Of a stretch of 64,000 nucleotides of DNA, positions 59,522-64,000 are shown piece by piece; position 1 is the stretch's first letter, and every line of letters begins with the position of its first letter. Source of the DNA: Deltaproteobacteria bacterium HGW-Deltaproteobacteria-6 (GTDB lineage: Bacteria; Desulfobacterota; Syntrophia; Syntrophales; Smithellaceae). Position numbers and translations under genes: made by a program. The notes beneath the pieces were generated by a model. The model was not told the origin of the DNA. It saw nothing but the letters and a program-made list of their open reading frames with translations, and made no database searches. The stretch spans positions 54,262 through 118,261 of the forward strand of contig PHAT01000001.1 in assembly GCA_002840435.1 (NCBI GenBank), written 5' to 3'.

Positions 59522-61087
59522 ATGTTGGAGGGCGGTTTGTTTGTCCTGTTTATAGTAGTAGCGGTTTTGGCGGGTGCCATAGTCGGTTATGTTCTGAAAC
59601 AGATATTTACAGCAAAGAAAATCAAGGCATCGGAAAGTCTGGCGGCGCGTATTGTCGAGGAATCCAAAAAAGAAGCCGAGACACTCAAAAAAGAAGCGAT
59701 TCTGCAGGCTAAGGAAAATCTGCTGAAGATGAAGGCGGATTTTGACCGGGAAACGAAAGATATTAAAAGTGATCTGGAAGGCCTGGAAAAACGTATCCGG
59801 ATCAAAGAAGAAAATGTGGACAAGCGTATCGATTCCTTGACACAAAAGGAATCAAACCTTGAGGGGCGTGATAAAAATTTAACCCAGAAAGAACACGCTC
59901 TGGAGGAAAAACACAAGCGGATGGACGCGCTGGTGGAAGAGCAAAAAGACAAACTGGAGAAGATTGCCGGCATTACGCCTGAAGAAGCAAAAAATATTCT
60001 GATTCAATCGATGGAATCGGACGCCAAACGTGACGCGGCAGTCCTTGTCCGTAAAATTGAAGAAGAAGCCAAGCTCACGGGCGATCGGAAGGCCCGCGAA
60101 ATCATCGCTTATTCCATTCAAAGGTATGCGGGAGATTATGTAGCGGAGCATACGGTGTCCGTTGTTAATCTGCCCAGTGAAGAAATGAAAGGCCGCATCA
60201 TCGGGCGCGAAGGCCGTAATATCCGGGCGATTGAAGCGGCTACCGGCATTGATCTGATTGTGGATGATACGCCGGAAGCGGTGGTGCTTTCCAGTTTCGA
60301 CCCGGTCCGAAGGGAAGTTGCCCGCATATCGCTGGAACGGCTTATTCAGGACGGCCGCATTCATCCGGGCCGGATTGAGGAAATTGTCAAAAAAGTACGG
60401 ACGGAAGTCGAACAGATTATCCGCGAAACCGGTGAAAAAGCGTCTTTCGACTGCGGCGTCCACGATATTCATCCGGAAATTATCAATATGCTGGGCGCGC
60501 TTAAATACCGCACCAGCTACTCTCAAAACGTTCTGCAACATTCCATTGATGTGGCTTATCTGACGGGGCTTATGGCTGCTGAACTGAAAATGAACATCAA
60601 GGAGGCCAAGCGCGCCGGTTTGCTGCATGATATCGGCAAGGCGGTGGACCATAAAATTGAAGGAACGCACGCGGCCATCGGCGCCGACTTTGCCAAGCGC
60701 TTCGGTGAAAATCCGCGTATCGTTCAGGCAATTGCCACCCATCACGACGACGGACGCAACAACACGCTGCTGGGAGTTCTGGTGCAGGCGGCAGATACCC
60801 TGTCGGCAGCCCGTCCCGGAGCGCGCCGTGAAATGCTGGAAACCTACGTTCATCGTCTGGAGGAACTGGAAAAGATTGCTCATTCCTTCAACGGCGTCGA
60901 TAAGTGCTTCGCGATTCAGGCAGGCCGTGAAATCCGCATCATGGTGGAAAACGAAAAAATTTCCGACAATGACACCGTGATGCTGTGCAACGACATCATT
61001 AAGAAGATTGAAAACGAAATGACCTACCCGGGACAGATCAAGGTCACGGTTATCCGGGAAACACGCGTGTCTAATTTTGCCAAGTAG
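59522..61087 (+). CDS. rny: Ribonuclease Y
   Basis: Endoribonuclease that starts mRNA decay at the membrane. The 521-residue protein has an N-terminal membrane span ([20 protein letters not shown]), a long charged coiled coil (30-190), a KH domain ([20 protein letters not shown], near 225) and an HD domain ([21 protein letters not shown], near 365, with IATHHDD near 410). AGAGGAGG precedes the ATG. Downstream, 22 bases away, is the YmdB-like gene, the usual partner, and then tyrS. Confidence 0.94.
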   Translation: MLEGGLFVLFIVVAVLAGAIVGYVLKQIFTAKKIKASESLAARIVEESKKEAETLKKEAILQAKENLLKMKADFDRETKDIKSDLEGLEKRIRIKEENVDKRIDSLTQKESNLEGRDKNLTQKEHALEEKHKRMDALVEEQKDKLEKIAGITPEEAKNILIQSMESDAKRDAAVLVRKIEEEAKLTGDRKAREIIAYSIQRYAGDYVAEHTVSVVNLPSEEMKGRIIGREGRNIRAIEAATGIDLIVDDTPEAVVLSSFDPVRREVARISLERLIQDGRIHPGRIEEIVKKVRTEVEQIIRETGEKASFDCGVHDIHPEIINMLGALKYRTSYSQNVLQHSIDVAYLTGLMAAELKMNIKEAKRAGLLHDIGKAVDHKIEGTHAAIGADFAKRFGENPRIVQAIATHHDDGRNNTLLGVLVQAADTLSAARPGARREMLETYVHRLEELEKIAHSFNGVDKCFAIQAGREIRIMVENEKISDNDTVMLCNDIIKKIENEMTYPGQIKVTVIRETRVSNFAK

Positions 61088-61109
61088 CGCGCATAGATTC
61101 GAGTGAAGC

Positions 61110-61895
61110 ATGAAGATTCTTTTTATCGGCGATATCGTGGGCAAGCCGGGACGCACGGCGGTTAAAGAACTGCTGCCTTCTCTGGTTGGGACGCACGACG
61201 TTGATCTGGTGATCGCCAATTGTGAAAATGCGGCGGCCGGTTTTGGGGTTACCCGGGATATTGTCGAAGAACTGTATGAAGCGCACATTGATATCCTGAC
61301 GTCCGGCAATCATATCTGGGATAAAAAAGATGTGCTGGAATATATCGACGATTATGAGACGCTGCTGCGTCCGGCCAATTATCCGGGCACAGTGCCCGGT
61401 AAAGGTTCGGTATTAATGCCGACTGCCGCGGGCGATTACGTCGGTGTGCTCAATCTGGCGGGCCGGATTTTCATGGCGCCGATTGACTGTCCGTTTGTCA
61501 CGGCCAAACAGGAAATTGCCCGGTTGAAAGCCAAAACCAATGTTATTATCGTTGATATCCACGCGGAGGCAACCTCGGAGAAGAAGGCCCTGGGCTGGTA
61601 TCTCGACGGTGAAGTTTCCGCGGTGCTGGGCACGCACACGCATGTGCAGACGGCGGACAACGAAGTTCTGCCGGGCGGCACGGCTTATATCAGCGACGTT
61701 GGAATGACCGGCCCTTTTGACTCCGTGATCGGCATTAAAAAAGACACCATCATTGAAAGATTCTTAACACAGATACCCAACAGATTTGACGTGGCCAAAA
61801 ATGATATCCGCCTGCAGGGCGTCATGATGGATATTGACGCGCAAAGCGGTAAGGCCAGTGCTATTGAGAGGATCAGCATCAAGCTCAACGATTGA
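61110..61895 (+). CDS. YmdB-like metallophosphoesterase (TIGR00282 family)
   Basis: A 261-residue calcineurin-fold phosphodiesterase. KILFIGDIVGKPGRTAVK (metal Asp), NCENAAAGFGVT, TSGNHIWDKKD (Asn-His), DIHAEATSEK and GTHTHVQTAD (His-x-His) give a complete dinuclear site; DVGMTGPFDSVIG is family-specific. The Bacillus homologue hydrolyses 2',3'-cyclic nucleotides and affects sporulation and biofilm. It sits between rny and tyrS, with a 13-base gap to tyrS, matching the conserved rny-ymdB pair. Confidence 0.9.
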   Translation: MKILFIGDIVGKPGRTAVKELLPSLVGTHDVDLVIANCENAAAGFGVTRDIVEELYEAHIDILTSGNHIWDKKDVLEYIDDYETLLRPANYPGTVPGKGSVLMPTAAGDYVGVLNLAGRIFMAPIDCPFVTAKQEIARLKAKTNVIIVDIHAEATSEKKALGWYLDGEVSAVLGTHTHVQTADNEVLPGGTAYISDVGMTGPFDSVIGIKKDTIIERFLTQIPNRFDVAKNDIRLQGVMMDIDAQSGKASAIERISIKLND

Positions 61896-61908
61896 ACGGA
61901 GGGACCAG

Positions 61909-63195
61909 ATGAAAAGCGCTTATGAAATTTTAAAGGAAAGAGGTTTTGTCGAGCAGATCACCGACGAGGCCTTGATTACCGAGCTTTTCGCCAAAGGCCC
62001 CGTGACCTGTTATATCGGCTTTGATCCCACCGCCACCAGCCTCCATATCGGCTCTCTGGTGCCTATCATGGCGCTTGCGCACATGCAGCAAAACGGCAAC
62101 CAGCCCATTGCCCTGGTCGGCGGCGGCACCGGGCTGATCGGCGATCCCAGCGGCAAGACGGAAATGCGCCAGGTGCTTACCCGCGAGCAGATTGACTACA
62201 ACGCGCAGTGTCTGGGCAGACAGCTTTCCCAGTATCTGGATTTTACCGACGGCCGCGCCCTGCTTCTCAATAATGCCGACTGGCTTACCAGGATCAACTA
62301 CATTGAATTTCTGCGTGATATCGGACGGCACTTCAGCGTCAATAAAATGCTGGCGGCGGAAAGCTACAAGATCCGCCTGGAGAAAGGGCTCAACTTTATC
62401 GAGTTCAATTACATGCTCCTGCAGGGCTATGATTTTCTATACCTGTTCCAGCATTACGGCTGCGCCCTGCAAATGGGCGGCAACGATCAGTGGGGTAACA
62501 TGCTGGCCGGCACCGAGCTGATCCGCAAGGTTGAAGCCAAAGACGCGCAGGCCGTCACCTTTCCCCTGATTACCACGTCGCTTGGTCAAAAGATGGGAAA
62601 AACGGAAAAAGGCACCGTCTGGCTCGACGGCACGCTGACCACGCCCTACGAGTATTATCAATACTGGGTCAACTGCGACGACGCGGATGTGGAGCGGTTT
62701 CTCAAACTCTTTACGTATCTGCCGCTTGAAGAAATTGCCGTCGTCAAAACACTGGCCGACGCCAGACTGAACATGGCTAAAACCGTCCTGGCTTACGAGG
62801 CAACCAAAGTCACCCACGGCGCGGAAGCGGCAAAAGCCGCGTGGCGCGCATCGATGGAGGCCTTCCATGCCCGTCCGGTCGATGCCGATCTTTTCCCCGC
62901 AAGCGACATTCCGCGCGAAGCGCCACAGGCCGATACGTCCGCCATTCCCCGTTATGCAGTTTCCCGCAAGGATCTGGATGCCGGTCTTCTGATCACGTCT
63001 TTATGCGCCAAGGCGGGACTGACACAATCCATGTCGGAGGCCAAACGCCTCATTGACCAGGGCGGCATCTATATCGGTGAACGCCAGGTTAAATCCGTGG
63101 ATGAAAAATTGTCCCCTGATGACTTTGCCGTCAGCAACGAACTGCGCCTGCGCAAGGGAAAGAAAAAATATCTGATTATAGAAATAGCCGATTAG
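61909..63195 (+). CDS. tyrS: Tyrosyl-tRNA synthetase
   Basis: Charges tRNA-Tyr. The 428-residue class I synthetase has the HIGH-like motif (SLHIGSLVPI near residue 45), GDPSGKTEMR (near 80), MGGNDQWGN (near 190) and the KMSKS counterpart KMGKTEKGTVW (near 228). The C-terminal S4-like domain has GLTQSMSEAKRLIDQGGIYI. GGAGGGA precedes the ATG at 61909; the upstream in-frame codons lie inside the YmdB-like gene. A bidirectional-type terminator follows at 63281. Confidence 0.95.
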   Translation: MKSAYEILKERGFVEQITDEALITELFAKGPVTCYIGFDPTATSLHIGSLVPIMALAHMQQNGNQPIALVGGGTGLIGDPSGKTEMRQVLTREQIDYNAQCLGRQLSQYLDFTDGRALLLNNADWLTRINYIEFLRDIGRHFSVNKMLAAESYKIRLEKGLNFIEFNYMLLQGYDFLYLFQHYGCALQMGGNDQWGNMLAGTELIRKVEAKDAQAVTFPLITTSLGQKMGKTEKGTVWLDGTLTTPYEYYQYWVNCDDADVERFLKLFTYLPLEEIAVVKTLADARLNMAKTVLAYEATKVTHGAEAAKAAWRASMEAFHARPVDADLFPASDIPREAPQADTSAIPRYAVSRKDLDAGLLITSLCAKAGLTQSMSEAKRLIDQGGIYIGERQVKSVDEKLSPDDFAVSNELRLRKGKKKYLIIEIAD

Positions 63196-63280
63196 TTCGA
63201 TCCCCCTGCAGGGGGACGAGACTGAAGGCTGAAGGCTGAAGGGCTAAACGGAAGCTTCGCTTATCTTTGTTGAAAATTAC

Positions 63281-63315
63281 AAAAGCCCGGACGGGTTAAC
63301 CCGTCCGGGCTTTTT
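63281..63315. terminator. Perfect palindromic terminator after tyrS
   Basis: AAAAGCCCGGACGGG and its exact complement meet at TTAA; the T-run on the plus side and A-run on the other make it usable in both directions. A 16-base palindrome around CTGCAG (63200-63215) and short GAAGGCT repeats (63222-63243) lie just before it. Confidence 0.92.
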
Positions 63316-63316
63316 C

Positions 63317-63709
63317 TTGTTAGATGGTAGACTTCCTGCGTTCAAGGATGCCTGTGTCACAGGCGCAAAGCTAAAATCTGAAGATATTCCCTGGCCGGAA
63401 GCTGAAGGCATTGCGAAACGTTTGGTTAAGCAACTTTCCAAACTCTTCCAAAAACCGCTTGCGTTCAAACCTGCCGAGACCTTAAGAACCTATCCGGCGC
63501 CTGATGATTTTCCGGAAAACATCCTTTGGAACCAGACCCGCAAATGGTCTTGGATCGATAGCACGCGGCCAGGCCTTGTGCTGATTGCCCGAAGGCAAGT
63601 CGTTCACGCGCAAATTTCGGCAAACTCTCTTGACTGCCAGCACAACGGATGCACACGCGGCGTTGTCGCAAAACTCGAGTTGACGACGACACCGTTGAAA
63701 AGAGACTAA
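63317..63709 (+). CDS. Unrecognised ORF, possibly remnant
   Basis: A 130-codon frame from TTG 63317 that overlaps the terminator's end and has no ribosome site; the frame is open further upstream through the hairpin, so the start is not credible as given. The product has a hydrophilic N-half (IPWPEAEGIAKRLVKQLSK) and an ending with CQHNGCTRG. No family recognised. It may be a 3' remnant of a transferred gene or a chance frame. Confidence 0.3.
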   Translation: MLDGRLPAFKDACVTGAKLKSEDIPWPEAEGIAKRLVKQLSKLFQKPLAFKPAETLRTYPAPDDFPENILWNQTRKWSWIDSTRPGLVLIARRQVVHAQISANSLDCQHNGCTRGVVAKLELTTTPLKRD

Positions 63710-63742
63710 ATGGTTACCCCCTTGCCCCTTGCCTATTACTCA

Positions 63743-64000
63743 TCAATTTCCCACCACCATATCTGCCGGGTTGCCGGTCGTAAGCTGCGACCAGATCGTG
63801 CCGTTATATTGATAGAGGCCATTTGCGCCAAAGTCTGCATACAAGATGTTATTTGAAGTCAGCATCTTCTCTGGATTGCCGGGGGTGATCTGCGACCAGG
63901 CAGTGCCGTTATGCATATAGATGCCGCTTCCGGTATAGGATGCATACAAATTGGTGCCCGATGCAACCATCAGAACTGGAGTTCCCGGGGTAAGCTGTGA
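63743..64000 (-). CDS. C-terminal part of a 35-residue tandem-repeat protein (runs off the window)
   Basis: The open frame enters from the right window edge and ends at 63743. It contains two full and one partial copy of a 35-residue repeat, each of the type SQ[IL]T-x-G-x-P, then a hydrophobic segment, YA near the middle, G[IL]Y and NGT-x-W, ending SQLTTGNPADMVVGN. Such short repeats with Trp and Gly-Tyr are usual in beta-propeller or surface-adhesin-like proteins. The N-terminus, and so the signal peptide and length, lie outside. Confidence 0.7.
   Translation of the reverse strand, partial: SQLTPGTPVLMVASGTNLYASYTGSGIYMHNGTAWSQITPGNPEKMLTSNNILYADFGANGLYQYNGTIWSQLTTGNPADMVVGN

Noticed and set aside
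59879..61309. Very long minus-strand frame (476 codons) opposite rny
   Set aside because: It mirrors the codon structure of rny and the YmdB-like gene and shows no protein-like motifs. Similar antisense frames opposite the helicase (9181-10464), thiolase (23814-25028) and others are rejected for the same reason.
63196..63205. TTCGATCCCC after tyrS, resembling a tRNA T-loop
   Set aside because: No matching T-stem, anticodon arm or acceptor stem is found around it; it is part of a GC-rich palindrome.
1..64000. CRISPR arrays, prophage, or transposase genes
   Set aside because: No regular spacer/repeat arrays, integrase, capsid or transposase proteins are visible in any frame.

Overview
This window looks like a chromosome segment of a syntrophic or anaerobic Desulfobacterota (former Deltaproteobacteria), most likely near Syntrophales (Syntrophus/Smithella-like). 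The evidence is a fatty-acid beta-oxidation set behind a candidate sigma-54 promoter, several very large PAS-rich hybrid kinases, the order zapB-like/zapA/6S RNA/rny/ymdB-like/tyrS, and many small exported proteins. This placement is an inference; no rRNA gene is present.

Layout. 0-5.2 kb: tsaC and purE (minus strand), a cyclophilin, a DUF2804 protein, and a purine pair in which the usual bifunctional PurH is replaced by a PurO-type IMP cyclohydrolase plus a stand-alone AICAR formyltransferase. 5.4-9.0 kb: a carbamoyltransferase, an SxtJ-like membrane protein, a 52-residue DUF5989/SxtK-like protein (only visible when short frames are read) and a membrane-anchored SGNH hydrolase; this is the best candidate for a little-described system. 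9.1-14.9 kb: DEAD-box helicase, a minus-strand ferredoxin-like/ABM/Fe-alcohol dehydrogenase group, YtxH, VOC and metallo-beta-lactamase-fold proteins. 15-23.2 kb: two closely related PAS hybrid histidine kinases flanking a YkgJ-like, a gamma-carbonic-anhydrase-like and an exported protein. 23.2-29.3 kb: thiolase, FadB-type fusion enzyme and acyl-CoA dehydrogenase, ending in a strong terminator.

29.4-43.8 kb is more accessory: small Cys-rich exported proteins, a methyltransferase, a caspase-like protein, an MFS transporter, methylglyoxal synthase, an A+T-richer island around a zinc-ribbon/cyclase/AAA/TPR giant, an esterase-like hydrolase, a DUF1566 protein, nicotinamidase and an enoyl-CoA hydratase. 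44-54 kb holds a third PAS hybrid kinase, a NagX-like acyltransferase, a cyclic-nucleotide-binding protein, an MFS transporter, purD and several envelope proteins. 54-63.2 kb is a dense housekeeping run: two CNNM/CorC-type proteins, a truncated GlmU, dusB, zapB-like, zapA, 6S RNA, rny, a YmdB-like phosphodiesterase and tyrS. The window closes with a terminator, an unclear ORF and the C-terminus of a 35-residue-repeat protein.

Together the genes give purine synthesis (purE, purD, purO, AICARFT, scattered over three places), fatty-acid or acyl-CoA oxidation, cell division and RNA turnover, and dense signalling. A dispersed imperfect hairpin repeat built around TGTCATTCCG occurs at four sites between genes.
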